NCBI GenBank assembly: GCA_900470775.1
Contig: UCBZ01000011.1
Coordinates: 1 to 45,037 of the forward strand
Direction: 5' to 3'
Length of the DNA: 45,037 bases
Origin: Hyphomicrobiales bacterium
GTDB lineage: Bacteria > Pseudomonadota > Alphaproteobacteria > Rhizobiales > Beijerinckiaceae
In this document: positions 24,793 through 33,780 of the stretch, one piece after another
Layout: each line of letters starts with the position of its first letter
How positions within the stretch are numbered: the first letter of the stretch is position 1
Program-made: the position numbers and the translations under genes
The notes under the pieces: model-generated
Seen by the model: only the letters and a program-made list of their open reading frames with translations
Database searches by the model: none
Told to the model about the DNA's origin: nothing

Positions 24793-26130
24793 TCATCCGA
24801 GCGGCAGCGTGTCTAGCATCGTGCCGAAGCCCAGAGAACGACGCACCAGCGAGAACAGCACAGTAAGCACGACGAGCAGCAGCGTGGTGACGATATCCTG
24901 CCTCACGAACGAAAAGCATTCGCGCACCTGGCCGAATAGGAGCGGGGGAATACGCGCCAGATCCGCGACCGCGATACCAATCACCGCACCAGGCATGCCA
25001 TAGTATTCGAACGCGAAGGGAACCAGACAGAATAGGACGATCAGTTTCAGGGTACTGCCGACGATCGCATAGATCGGCCGGCCAAGCCCGAGCAAGGTGG
25101 ATTCGTTCAGGCTCGCGATGATCGTGATCCATACGCCGGCCAGCAGGAGCGGCAACATCCAGGCCGCGTCCTGATAGCGCGAGTCGTAGACCAGCCTTAT
25201 GGCGATGTCCGACACGCTGATGGCTCCGGCTAGGGCAAAGGCCGCCCCGAACAGCAGCATGCGCCGAAGGCGGGAGAGCTTGGCGCGGACCTCTTCGCGC
25301 GGCATCGAGCTGGCGGATGCGACGACCGGGAATACCAGCGAATAGCTCAGGCGCAGCACGAGCGCGCCGGGCAGGTCGGCGATCGTCCTGGCAATGCTGT
25401 AGATGCCCAGCAGAGCCAGCGGCGCGACCTGCCCGATGTAAAGCTTGTCGAAGCTGGAGCTGATGAACATCAGCAGGGACGACAGGAATATCCATTTTCC
25501 GAAGGAGAGGATCTCCCTGGCATGGCGCCAATACAGGACGAAAGATTGCCGGGCGTCCGGCAGCAGATATGAGCAGAGCGTCCGAATGACCGTCGAGATC
25601 ACGCTTGCGATGATAAGAGAATTAATGGTCGGCGAGATGAAGGCCGCGATCACGGCGATCGTGCCGGTCATGACCTCCATAGACAGGTCAAACAAGGTCA
25701 GCTGTACGACCTTGATGTTCTTCTGCAGCAGGTACAGCGACGTCGATTGAAACCCCGAAATGACGAGCGCAATGGCACTGATTTTGACGACGTCGCTTCC
25801 GACGTCGTAGTATTTTGATAACTCCACCGAGAATGCGAACAGGAGCGAACTGATTATTACGCCCCTGATGATCTGAAGGACCCAGGCGGTGTTATAGAAC
25901 GACGGACGGCGCCCGTTCTTGTTCTGAACGATGTTTTGGCCCAGCCCGACATCAGTCAGGAGCTCCATACCCGTCCGAAAAACCGACACCACCACCATCA
26001 TGCCGATGATGTTGGGCGCGAGCAGGCGCGACAGAACGACGCTCGACAGGAACCGGAACGCGAGCGCCGTGACGTAGGTGACCGTCGTCCAGCCGATTCC
26101 GCGGACAATTCGCTTGTTTGACAACAGCAT
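24793..26130 (-). CDS. Polysaccharide flippase (Wzx/PST family)
   Basis: Wzx proteins flip undecaprenyl-linked repeat units across the inner membrane. The 445-residue product has about 12-14 hydrophobic helices, with the typical PST start (RFLSSVVLSRLLAPNIIGMM), TDVGLGQNIVQN near residue 75 and LGIYSIARTIADLPGAL mid-protein. The ATG at 26130 is preceded by TGGAG seven bases upstream; a TTG at 26187 would add 19 residues but has no ribosome binding site. It lies between GH9 and GT2 genes on the same strand. It is the only flippase in the window. Confidence 0.93.
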   Translation of the reverse strand: MLLSNKRIVRGIGWTTVTYVTALAFRFLSSVVLSRLLAPNIIGMMVVVSVFRTGMELLTDVGLGQNIVQNKNGRRPSFYNTAWVLQIIRGVIISSLLFAFSVELSKYYDVGSDVVKISAIALVISGFQSTSLYLLQKNIKVVQLTLFDLSMEVMTGTIAVIAAFISPTINSLIIASVISTVIRTLCSYLLPDARQSFVLYWRHAREILSFGKWIFLSSLLMFISSSFDKLYIGQVAPLALLGIYSIARTIADLPGALVLRLSYSLVFPVVASASSMPREEVRAKLSRLRRMLLFGAAFALAGAISVSDIAIRLVYDSRYQDAAWMLPLLLAGVWITIIASLNESTLLGLGRPIYAIVGSTLKLIVLFCLVPFAFEYYGMPGAVIGIAVADLARIPPLLFGQVRECFSFVRQDIVTTLLLVVLTVLFSLVRRSLGFGTMLDTLPLG

Positions 26131-26260
26131 CAGGAACTCCACGGTGCGCCGACGCGCGACCGGACGAGTTGGCTCAACCAGCGGCAAGCGAATGTTGCCG
26201 CCGAAGCGGCCGGCAATCGCCGCGCGAGCAGATGGCAGATGGGGGTTATCGCAGCGACTC

Positions 26261-29002
26261 CTAGTTGACGCCGTGGAGATAGATCCACAGTGCCGCAGTC
26301 GTGCCGATGGTCTGGTTGATGGTATATTCCTGCTGGATGACCACGCCCGGATATTCGATCAGGAACTCGTAGAAGGGCAGCGTCAGACGATCCGGATGGA
26401 CCTTCTTGTAGGTCACGCCGTTTCGCGTCGCGGTATCCGACACGGGCGACCAGTCCGAACCGAATATCCAGTCGTAGGACGTCTGCGATTGCGGTGACCA
26501 GCCATAGATCGTGATGCCGGCCGGCGGGTCGACGCCCACGGCGCGGTGATCCTCGTGAAGCGGATGCTTCACATTTCGCGCGCCGAGCCCGGTCGTGAAG
26601 CTTAGGCCGACCTGGTTCGCGCCGAGAATATGGGCGGACCCGAACTGCATGGCCTGAAGGATGCGCTTGTCGCCGCTCAGCATATGCGAACGCATCAGTA
26701 ACTGCAGCGCATTGTAGTCAGGCGCCAGACCCTGGCCCCAGCCGGCTGGCGTGAAGGCATTCTTCAGGTTCATGTAGGTCGCGGTGGCCTGAGGCGCGAG
26801 CACGTAGTCGACGGAATGCGCGAAGGCCTTCATGATGGATTGCTGAATGGCCGGGTCGGCTTTCTCGGGCGGAAGGTGAAGGTACTCCCAGGCTCCGTCG
26901 GCGCGATCGGTCGAGACCTCCATTCCTCCGACCCACGCCTTTTCGAAGATCCGGCGATGCGCCTCTTCCCCTTTCAGGCGGTAGAGCGAGGCGGCCGCAG
27001 AAGCGCGATAATCGCCCGCCGCGCGTTGGAGCGCAGCCTTGGTCCCAGGCCAGGCGGCCATGCCTTTGCCCGGCGTCCTCTGGACGACCTCGAGCGCCTC
27101 ACGATAATAAAGGTCGGGATCGGCGAAGCCTATTTCGGCGGCGTTCCATGCCGCAATGGCACTGTCGGCATAGAGTTTCGCAAGCGCCATCCTGTCGAGC
27201 CCGGCCAGGATACGCGACAGCTTGGCCGCGGCGGCGGCGTAGCGAAAGCCCGACACATGGTCCGGGGCGTAAATGAAAACCGCGAGGCTTTCGAGAAAAC
27301 TGGGCTCGCCGAGCACCGGATGGCCGTTGCTCTCGATGCCGCCGCGAACCCTGCCGTCGGGAAGCTGCAGGCGCCGGTAGAAATCGACGTTCCAGATCAC
27401 CTCGTGCAGGAGGTCGGGCAGCGCGTCGCTGTCGACATAGATTGTAGGATCGAGGACTTCGCGCGATTTCGGTATGCCAAAGGCGATGGACCGTGCGCGC
27501 GGCGTTCCATGTTCGTAAAGATCCATCAATGCATAGCTGATTTCGAGATGGTTGATGCGCCGGTCCCAATCGCCGGCATCCATATAGCCACCCCATAGCG
27601 CCGGGTCGGTGGACGGTCCCTTGGTCCATTGCGCGGTGGCGCCTGTCTCGAAAGGTAGAAAGCCCGTGCCCGCCTCGGCTGTGAAAGGCAGCGGCAACAT
27701 GCTTTGCCGTTGCGCGAAGCCTGGCCCCGGCCGAAACGCGACGGGGCGGCGATAGCCGAAACGACCGTCGAGCGCGATGCCGCTCCGATGATGGTAGAGC
27801 CCGGAAACGGCGGTCTGCGCCGCCCTGAGCCAGACATCGTCGCCTACGTCGAACGTGTCGGAGACGCCTAGGCCCGGAACGAAGATGCGGTACTTGCCCG
27901 GTGTCGTCGGGCGCCATTGCGAGAAATCGAGACGGAAAACATGGGTTCCAGCGCGGTTGGCCCGATAGATCGGCTCCACGCTGCCGATTTGGTCGGCCTG
28001 CGCGGTCATTCCCGCTCCGTCCACAGCGAGTAGCGAGAACTGCTCCCTGCTAGCGCGCGTTATCGTCGCGGTGCCGTTAAGCTTCGCCAACGCCCCGGAA
28101 AAGGCGCTCAGGCGCACGGTTTGGCCATCCTTGAAGCCGTGTCCCTGGGCCTCGAACGCGACTGGATTGCGCGCGAGCAGCCGGGCGGGCCTGACGGTCG
28201 CACCATTGGTGGGGTAGTCGACCAGACCCGCACCCAAGCCGGTGCCCTCCTCCGCATCGCCCGGTGCGCGCCCGAGCACGATCTCGCCCGAGAACGCCAG
28301 TCGGTCCGCGGCATCAAGGATCTGGAAGGTCGTGAGACCGAGCGCAAGAAAATCGACCGCGCCGTTGGCGGGACCACCTGGAAGCCAGAAAGATAGATAG
28401 GCAATCTTGCCCAGGTCCGCGGGCGCGTAGCCGTTCTGATTTACCCGTATCGCCATGGCGCGTGTCTTGCGCTCGTCAAATGCGAACTGCGTTTCGGGCA
28501 ATTGCCGTCCGGGCCACATTATCGTGTGGCGCCCCTGCCGTAGCGGTCCATCGAGCTTGAGATAGACGTAGTGCTTGAAGCTGGCGGCGAGTTGCGTTTC
28601 GCCGGACGCGCCACGCACGATGCCGGAATCGTAGGGCACAGACTTTCGATGGACGCCGACGACCTTGCGGTCGCCAATCATGGCGTAGTCGCTGGCGCGA
28701 TCGATCGCGGTGCGGTCGAGATACTCACCCGAATGGCTGTCGCCGCGCCGCCAGTGATCGCGCTTCGGACCGAGTATGAGGCCCCATTCGCCGGCCTCCT
28801 CGACCCAGGCGCTACCTGCTGGCGTCGGCGTCGCCAGCGGCAGGATCGCGCCGAGCTTGAAGGCGGGGTCCCTAATTTCGACGGCGATCGTGTCGGGCGT
28901 CGCCATCGCTATCCCATGCACCCGTGGTAGTTCCTCTGAGCGGAGCACAGAGGTAGGCCCCCACGCGATCAGGGCCAGGACCAAGGCAACGCGCCACATC
29001 AC
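26261..29002 (-). CDS. GH9-family (cellulase-like) secreted protein with altered catalytic acid site
   Basis: GH9 enzymes are inverting beta-glucanases. This 913-residue protein has an N-terminal signal (MMWRVALVLALIAWGPTSVL), an extra ~160-residue domain, a CelD_N-type Ig-like domain beginning IRVNQNGYAP (~185-390), and a (alpha/alpha)6 GH9 domain (~395-910). The base pair of Asp residues is present in GGYMDAGDWD (Asp475, Asp478), as is LGANQVGLSFTTGLGARN with the downstream His-rich HPLHEDHR. At the C-terminal catalytic-acid motif, where GH9 has YxxNE, this protein has YTINQ (Gln897). It may be inactive, be a binding protein, or use another acid. It probably acts in the periplasm on the polymer. 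It starts an apparent operon with the flippase and GT2. Confidence 0.85.
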   Translation of the reverse strand: MMWRVALVLALIAWGPTSVLRSEELPRVHGIAMATPDTIAVEIRDPAFKLGAILPLATPTPAGSAWVEEAGEWGLILGPKRDHWRRGDSHSGEYLDRTAIDRASDYAMIGDRKVVGVHRKSVPYDSGIVRGASGETQLAASFKHYVYLKLDGPLRQGRHTIMWPGRQLPETQFAFDERKTRAMAIRVNQNGYAPADLGKIAYLSFWLPGGPANGAVDFLALGLTTFQILDAADRLAFSGEIVLGRAPGDAEEGTGLGAGLVDYPTNGATVRPARLLARNPVAFEAQGHGFKDGQTVRLSAFSGALAKLNGTATITRASREQFSLLAVDGAGMTAQADQIGSVEPIYRANRAGTHVFRLDFSQWRPTTPGKYRIFVPGLGVSDTFDVGDDVWLRAAQTAVSGLYHHRSGIALDGRFGYRRPVAFRPGPGFAQRQSMLPLPFTAEAGTGFLPFETGATAQWTKGPSTDPALWGGYMDAGDWDRRINHLEISYALMDLYEHGTPRARSIAFGIPKSREVLDPTIYVDSDALPDLLHEVIWNVDFYRRLQLPDGRVRGGIESNGHPVLGEPSFLESLAVFIYAPDHVSGFRYAAAAAKLSRILAGLDRMALAKLYADSAIAAWNAAEIGFADPDLYYREALEVVQRTPGKGMAAWPGTKAALQRAAGDYRASAAASLYRLKGEEAHRRIFEKAWVGGMEVSTDRADGAWEYLHLPPEKADPAIQQSIMKAFAHSVDYVLAPQATATYMNLKNAFTPAGWGQGLAPDYNALQLLMRSHMLSGDKRILQAMQFGSAHILGANQVGLSFTTGLGARNVKHPLHEDHRAVGVDPPAGITIYGWSPQSQTSYDWIFGSDWSPVSDTATRNGVTYKKVHPDRLTLPFYEFLIEYPGVVIQQEYTINQTIGTTAALWIYLHGVN

Positions 29003-29327
29003 AATTCTTGCCTCTAATCAACGTTATTGACCCTATTACAGGTCAGGGATAAACGAATCGATAGCCATAGATAAGTTAAGAGATATATAGTTACCGATAG
29101 CAGCAGGGTCGAGGCACTTCGCCGCAATGGCAACTTCTCCAGATGGATCAACGTTGCAGGCGCCTCGGCGTTCAATCGCTCGAACAGCCAATGAGCGCTA
29201 CGCGTTAAACCAAGCGTCAATATGACGGCAGTACCGTCGATGGCGTCAGCATCGCGCATTCCGGCTCGCCCGGCGCCAACCGGCACCGGTACGGCCACTT
29301 CGCTTAGGTCCTAAGGCAGCTTGGCTC
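29003..29327. other. Divergent promoter gap between GH9 and polymerase genes
   Basis: The first ~90 bases are AT-rich (AATAACG..., TAGATAAGTTAAGAGATATA) and suit promoters for the minus-strand operon. The remainder has an open 94-codon minus-strand frame without motif or start signal. Confidence 0.4.
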
Positions 29328-30671
29328 ATGAAGTTCATCGCACTTTTGATAGCCATGGCCGGGATATTCCCCATGGCGCTGCTGATTCGGAGCGTTCCTG
29401 CCCTTCGGAAAAACGCGTGGACGGTGTTCGGCATTCTCCCGTTCCTGATACCCACGGTCCCCCAGATCGACGTCGCGCTGATCACCTGGGACAATAAGTG
29501 GGTCGGGTACGTTTACGGCATAGAAGTGTCGCTGCTGGATGTCTTCGCCCTTTCCCTGTTCTTGACGCTGAAAAACCGGGCGAACAAGACGAATTTTCAC
29601 GTTCCTTTTCTTTTCTATCTGGCTGCGATCGCCTGTTCGTTTATAAATGCGGACGAGCCGATAGCGGCCATGTTCTATTTCTGGCAGTTCTTGAAGGTAT
29701 ACATCGTTGTCATCATCGTCTCGCGAGGAGCCTTTGACGATGAAATCTCCTCCCAGCTGCTCAAGGGCCTGGCGCTCGGGCTGGGCCTGCAGTTCGTAAC
29801 CGTCATCTGGCAGCGCTGGGGCCAGAACATCATCCAGCCCAGCGGCACTTTCACGCACCAGAACACGCTGGGGCTCGCGATCCATTTTGTCGTGTTCCCG
29901 CACATGATGCTACTAATGGCAGGGCTTCGCCGTCTCCAATACATTTTGGTCCCACTCATGGGCCCAATGATCGCGGCCATCACGGCATCGCGCGCCGCGT
30001 TGGCCTTCTGCCTACTGGGCCTTGGTATGTGCTACTTCGTGTCCTGCCTGCGCCGCTGGACGCAGCACAAGGCGCGCATGGTCCTGATCGGGGCCCTCGG
30101 CGTCGCCGTGCTGGCGCCGATCGCCTTCAGCTCCTTTCAGAAGCGCTTTGAGGCCGCGCCGCTGAACGAGGTCGAGTACGACGAACGCGCCCTCTTCAAC
30201 CGTGCCGCGTTGATGATCATCCATGATAGCCCGATGGGCGTCGGCGCGAACCACTACGTTCACGAGGCCAAGAACTTCGGCTACTCAATCCGCGCTGGCG
30301 TGGTTCCGTTCGAAGGAAACCTGAACAACATCGTCCACAACGCCTATCTCCTCGCGGCATCGGAGACCGGCTATCTAGGTGCGACCGCCTTCATTCTCGT
30401 GCTGGTCACGCCGATGCTCTTTGCATTCCGCTATGGCTGGCAAGCCAAGGGCACCCGCCTGGGCGATCTACTTCTCGGTTGCGGCATAACGCTGCTCGTC
30501 GTCAGCCTGCATTCGACGCTGGAGTTTATCTTCTTTGGGAAGGACATCCAGTACCTGTTCGGCATCATCGTCGGCATCATCTACGGATCGACCGACCGCG
30601 TCCGAGGCCTGGCCGCTACTGCACAGTCTGCGCGCCTGCCCAACTTAGAACCGGCCCAACGAAGCGCGTGA
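29328..30671 (+). CDS. O-antigen ligase/polymerase-like protein (Wzy)
   Basis: Wzy proteins join flipped repeat units in the periplasm. The 447-residue protein has roughly 11 hydrophobic helices and the Wzy_C signature: GTFTHQNTLGLAIHF, AITASRAALAFCLLGLG, then the large periplasmic loop (~260-340) with RALFNRAALMIIHDSPMGVG and VHNAYLLAASETGYLGATAF. These conserved Arg/His residues are typical of the O-antigen ligase superfamily. As the only such protein here, beside a flippase, it is most likely the polymerase rather than a ligase. It stands alone on the plus strand and ends at a bidirectional terminator. Confidence 0.9.
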   Translation: MKFIALLIAMAGIFPMALLIRSVPALRKNAWTVFGILPFLIPTVPQIDVALITWDNKWVGYVYGIEVSLLDVFALSLFLTLKNRANKTNFHVPFLFYLAAIACSFINADEPIAAMFYFWQFLKVYIVVIIVSRGAFDDEISSQLLKGLALGLGLQFVTVIWQRWGQNIIQPSGTFTHQNTLGLAIHFVVFPHMMLLMAGLRRLQYILVPLMGPMIAAITASRAALAFCLLGLGMCYFVSCLRRWTQHKARMVLIGALGVAVLAPIAFSSFQKRFEAAPLNEVEYDERALFNRAALMIIHDSPMGVGANHYVHEAKNFGYSIRAGVVPFEGNLNNIVHNAYLLAASETGYLGATAFILVLVTPMLFAFRYGWQAKGTRLGDLLLGCGITLLVVSLHSTLEFIFFGKDIQYLFGIIVGIIYGSTDRVRGLAATAQSARLPNLEPAQRSA

Positions 30672-30680
30672 ACGAGGAGC

Positions 30681-30712
30681 GCCCCCGACTTCCGCCGGGG
30701 GCATTTTGAAGT
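30681..30712. terminator. Bidirectional terminator between convergent genes
   Basis: GCCCCCG (30681-30687) pairs with CGGGGGC (30696-30702) over an eight-base loop, followed on the plus strand by ATTTTGAA. It sits 10 bases after the polymerase stop and just before the convergent GT8 gene end. Confidence 0.65.
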
Positions 30713-30725
30713 TCGCGGGAAGGCT

Positions 30726-31658
30726 TCAGTTCGCGCGCTGCAACTTCGCGACCGTGCGCCGGATCTTGCCGACGAACATGTCGCGCGTCGGCCAGCCGGC
30801 CTTGAGATTCTCGATGACGGCGCCAAGGCCTCCTAGGCGCAGGGGTCGCAAGCCACGGTAGGCGGTCTTGTCAAGAAACCGGTAGAAGGTATCATAGATC
30901 GTATTCTTGAAATACGGGATCTCGAACTTGGCGGCATAGCGCGCGTGCCAAGGCTTGATGCTGCCGATGAGGTGAACGATGTGGTTGTCCAGGCTTTTCG
31001 GACGCTCGTACTGGGAAATGTTCCAAGCCACGTCGAGATAGAGCGTGCGACCCTCGAAGACGATGTTCAGCGCGTCCTGATCCTGCGAATCTAGCTGGTC
31101 GAACTTTTCGACCGAAACCCTGATCAGCTTCTGCTCGATCAATTCCCGACGCCAAGCATCGAGATCGACGATCAGAAATCCGCTGTTGAAATAGCTACTC
31201 TCGCTTTTCAGTCCCAAGCGCTCGCACAATTCCGGCCATGACGGGCGCGTCCTCACGGAAACGTCGCGGACTGCAGCCAGGATGTTGGTGCCGAAATCGA
31301 GCTGGGCGATCTGGGTCAAATCCTTGAAGACCAACAGGTCGGTGTCGAGATAGACGCAGCGCGAGATGCTGGCGGGCAGAAGCCCGATGAAATACCGCGA
31401 ATAAGCGCTCTTGCTCTTGAGGTACTTGGTCGAGCGGAAATCCTTGAGGAAGCTATCGGGAATTTCGAGGAACTCTACCTTCTCGCAGTTGTGGTGAGTC
31501 CACGATTTTCGGAGATCATCCTTGTCCTTCTCCGTGAAGGCTGTAGCCAGGACATAGATATTGAGCCCCCCCGACGACGCTTCGAGCGCGGAACATACAG
31601 TTACGGCAAGGCCCCACAGCACTCGCCGGTCGCCTGACAGTACAACATCGATGGCCAT
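30726..31658 (-). CDS. GT8-family glycosyltransferase
   Basis: GT8 enzymes are retaining GT-A transferases (LgtC/WaaJ-like) usually using UDP-Glc or UDP-Gal. The 310-residue protein shows AYSRYFIGLLPASISRCVYL then DTDLLV (the DxD metal motif), SSYFNSGFLIVDLDAWR, DSQDQDALNIVFEG, and the metal-binding His/Gly HLIGSIKPWH. The ATG has AAGGGA about seven bases upstream. It is last in a minus-strand row with the methyltransferase, GT2 and flavin reductase genes. Confidence 0.9.
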   Translation of the reverse strand: MAIDVVLSGDRRVLWGLAVTVCSALEASSGGLNIYVLATAFTEKDKDDLRKSWTHHNCEKVEFLEIPDSFLKDFRSTKYLKSKSAYSRYFIGLLPASISRCVYLDTDLLVFKDLTQIAQLDFGTNILAAVRDVSVRTRPSWPELCERLGLKSESSYFNSGFLIVDLDAWRRELIEQKLIRVSVEKFDQLDSQDQDALNIVFEGRTLYLDVAWNISQYERPKSLDNHIVHLIGSIKPWHARYAAKFEIPYFKNTIYDTFYRFLDKTAYRGLRPLRLGGLGAVIENLKAGWPTRDMFVGKIRRTVAKLQRAN

Positions 31659-31755
31659 GGCCGTCCCTTCGCCCTAAAATTCCAGCCCTCCTTCTGTCAG
31701 AGGGTGGCCCACACCCTAATCGACAGCGGTTCGCTCGGCTGGCATCGCCTGCGAA

Positions 31756-32415
31756 TCATCCTGCTCTGACACCGGCCGTGCTGACGGCGATGTAGGATTT
31801 CGGCAATCCACAGAAGTGCTCTACCATAACGTTCGCCTCGGGGAACAGCGCCGTCATTTCTTCGTGCGAGACGACATCGGTACCGTCGATCATTTCTGTC
31901 CACTCCGGCAGCTTCTTGCGCCAGCCATCCTGGATGGAGCGCCTGAGCGACGCCGGATAGAACCACCAGAACGGCATGCCGTTATGCGGCTCGATGGGAA
32001 AGTACTTGCTCGGCGTCTGAACCCAGTAGGATTTTCCGATACGCCTCGCCTCGCGCGCGAAAGCGCTGCGGAAGCCGGCGTCCCCGACATGTTCGATCAC
32101 GCTGTTGCTGAAGACGACATCGAAGCTTTTGTCGCCGACGCCGACCACGTTGCAGGCGTCGCCTTCCACGTAACGGATCGTGTGGTGCGTCTCATGCTCG
32201 ACGTTCGCGATACCCGGCAGGTTGAGAATAGTGATGTCGAGCTTGGCCGGCACAGCCTTCCAGATCATCGGCTGGCCGCCCAGGTCCAGGATCGTGGTGC
32301 CGTCACGGAGCGCAAACATCTCCGAGAACCTTGCCATTCTCCTGCTTCGCATGCGGTCGGAAAAGGGCATCAGCAGGCGATAGAACAGGTTGATACGAAG
32401 AAACCTCAGATCCAT
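31756..32415 (-). CDS. SAM-dependent methyltransferase (class I)
   Basis: The 219-residue protein has the class I signature: TILDLGGQPMIWKAV (motif I), VEGDACN, and SFDVVFSNSVIEHVGD (motif for the SAM-binding post-II region). A C-terminal part with QTPSKYFPIEPHNGMPFWWF resembles methyltransferases found in polysaccharide clusters. It may O-methylate a sugar or the carrier-linked unit. It lies between GT8 and GT2 genes on the same strand, about 100 bases before GT8. Confidence 0.85.
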   Translation of the reverse strand: MDLRFLRINLFYRLLMPFSDRMRSRRMARFSEMFALRDGTTILDLGGQPMIWKAVPAKLDITILNLPGIANVEHETHHTIRYVEGDACNVVGVGDKSFDVVFSNSVIEHVGDAGFRSAFAREARRIGKSYWVQTPSKYFPIEPHNGMPFWWFYPASLRRSIQDGWRKKLPEWTEMIDGTDVVSHEEMTALFPEANVMVEHFCGLPKSYIAVSTAGVRAG

Positions 32416-32733
32416 CGAGTTCCCCGGCCGCTAGCGCAGTCGTTTCAAATTTTGGATAGGGCGAGATCGCCTTTTCCAGATGTGTCGAGCGGTTCTCGTA
32501 CGCGCCGGGCATCTTCTAGCGGCACCCCTTACGTAGCGCCGATCACCGCCGCATCCGCGAATTTAGACATCTCAAATGCTTTCAGCAAGCACCAAGCTTA
32601 ACGTTGCCTAGTTTTAATGCTACAGAAATTCCACCGGCGTTGTGCCGGGCTCATCGAACATCAGCGCTGCTCAGCAGCGCTGAGAAGCGCTCTACTGCAG
32701 AGCTTCACCTTCGGAAATGCCGGCGGCAGCGCC
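32416..32733. other. Gap with a perfect hairpin between GT2 and methyltransferase genes
   Basis: No gene is supported. It contains the palindrome 32661-32683 close to the GT2 stop, then AT-rich DNA near 32560-32640 that could hold a promoter for the methyltransferase and GT8 pair. Confidence 0.45.
32661..32683. repeat. Perfect 23-nt palindrome
   Basis: TCAGCGCTGCT-C-AGCAGCGCTGA has 11-base arms around a single centre base. It lies about 50 bases downstream of the minus-strand GT2 stop. It may form a hairpin that ends or protects the mRNA; there is no T run, so a simple terminator is unlikely. Confidence 0.6.
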
Positions 32734-33780
32734 CTAGGGATTCTTGTATTCGATGATGGCGTGACGCTTCTTCAGAAAACGGTTGACGTGGAACTTGGCG
32801 ATGCCCTGAAGCTCCGGAAATTTTCCGAGGACTGCGAAGAAGGCGCTCGTCCAGCGTCCCTCCCGCAGCGCCGGGTATCGCAGAGCCAGCCGCACCACCT
32901 GCAACGGGTAGACGAGTAGGAGCGCGAGAAGCGCTGGATGTACCAGTACGGCGCCTGCGGCGATCAGCAAAGGCAACCCGCCCCAGCCCATCGCGCGGGC
33001 CCTGCTGCGCTTCCAGATGCCGAAATCAGAGCCGCCATGGCGGCCGGCTACTTCCGCGAAGGCATGCCCAGCCCTGACGTTCCTGAGCCACCATTGCCCG
33101 AAGCGCGTGATGGCCGCGTCATGCCGTGTCATCTCGGCGTCGAGACGCCAGAGCGACCAGCCCTTTTCGCGCAGGCGGACACAAAGGTCGGGTTCTTCGC
33201 CGGCGATCAGCGTCGGCGCGAAGCCATCGACCGATTGGAACGCCTCGACCCGGACGAGGAAATCCCCACCGCATTCCGTGGCTTTCCCGACCGGCGTATC
33301 CCACTCCCGGTCGCACATGGCGTTGTAAATCGATTTGTCGGGGTGAAGCTCGCGCCGGCGACCACAGACCAGCGCCAGCTCAGGCCTCTCGCCCAAGAAA
33401 CGCGTCGCGGTTTCGAGCCAGTGCTGATCGAGTTGGCAATCGCCGTCGATGAACTGCACCATCGCCAGTTCGGGCTTAAGGGCGACCAAGCGCTCAAAAC
33501 CGGCATTGCGGGCGCGGCCCGCGGTAAAGGGCGCATCGACGTCGAGCGCCACGACGGTTGCGCCGCGGCAGCGTGCTTGCGCGACGCTGTCGTCGGTCGA
33601 GCCCGAATCAACATAGACAGTCGTGGTCAGGCGCCGATCGAGGGATGCCAGGCAATCGACGAGCCGCTGGCCCTCATTACGACCGATTACCACGACGCCG
33701 ATTCCGGCTGCGGGTGGTCCTTGTTCGTGCACGTCCATAGTCATCGGATCGCTGGCAATGTTGATCGCATCTGTGCTCAT
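32734..33780 (-). CDS. GT2-family glycosyltransferase with C-terminal membrane helices
   Basis: The 348-residue protein carries a GT-A domain: VVVIGRNEGQRLVDCLASL, VYVDSGSTDDSV, the FIDGDCQLD metal motif, GGDFLVRVEAF, and EEPDLCVRLREKGW (acidic motif). Two C-terminal helices lie around residues ~265-305. The start at ATG 33780 overlaps the flavin reductase stop (ATGA), which makes it far likelier than the upstream in-frame GTG or CTG codons. Coupling to a flavin reductase is unusual for a glycosyltransferase. Confidence 0.9.
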   Translation of the reverse strand: MSTDAINIASDPMTMDVHEQGPPAAGIGVVVIGRNEGQRLVDCLASLDRRLTTTVYVDSGSTDDSVAQARCRGATVVALDVDAPFTAGRARNAGFERLVALKPELAMVQFIDGDCQLDQHWLETATRFLGERPELALVCGRRRELHPDKSIYNAMCDREWDTPVGKATECGGDFLVRVEAFQSVDGFAPTLIAGEEPDLCVRLREKGWSLWRLDAEMTRHDAAITRFGQWWLRNVRAGHAFAEVAGRHGGSDFGIWKRSRARAMGWGGLPLLIAAGAVLVHPALLALLLVYPLQVVRLALRYPALREGRWTSAFFAVLGKFPELQGIAKFHVNRFLKKRHAIIEYKNP

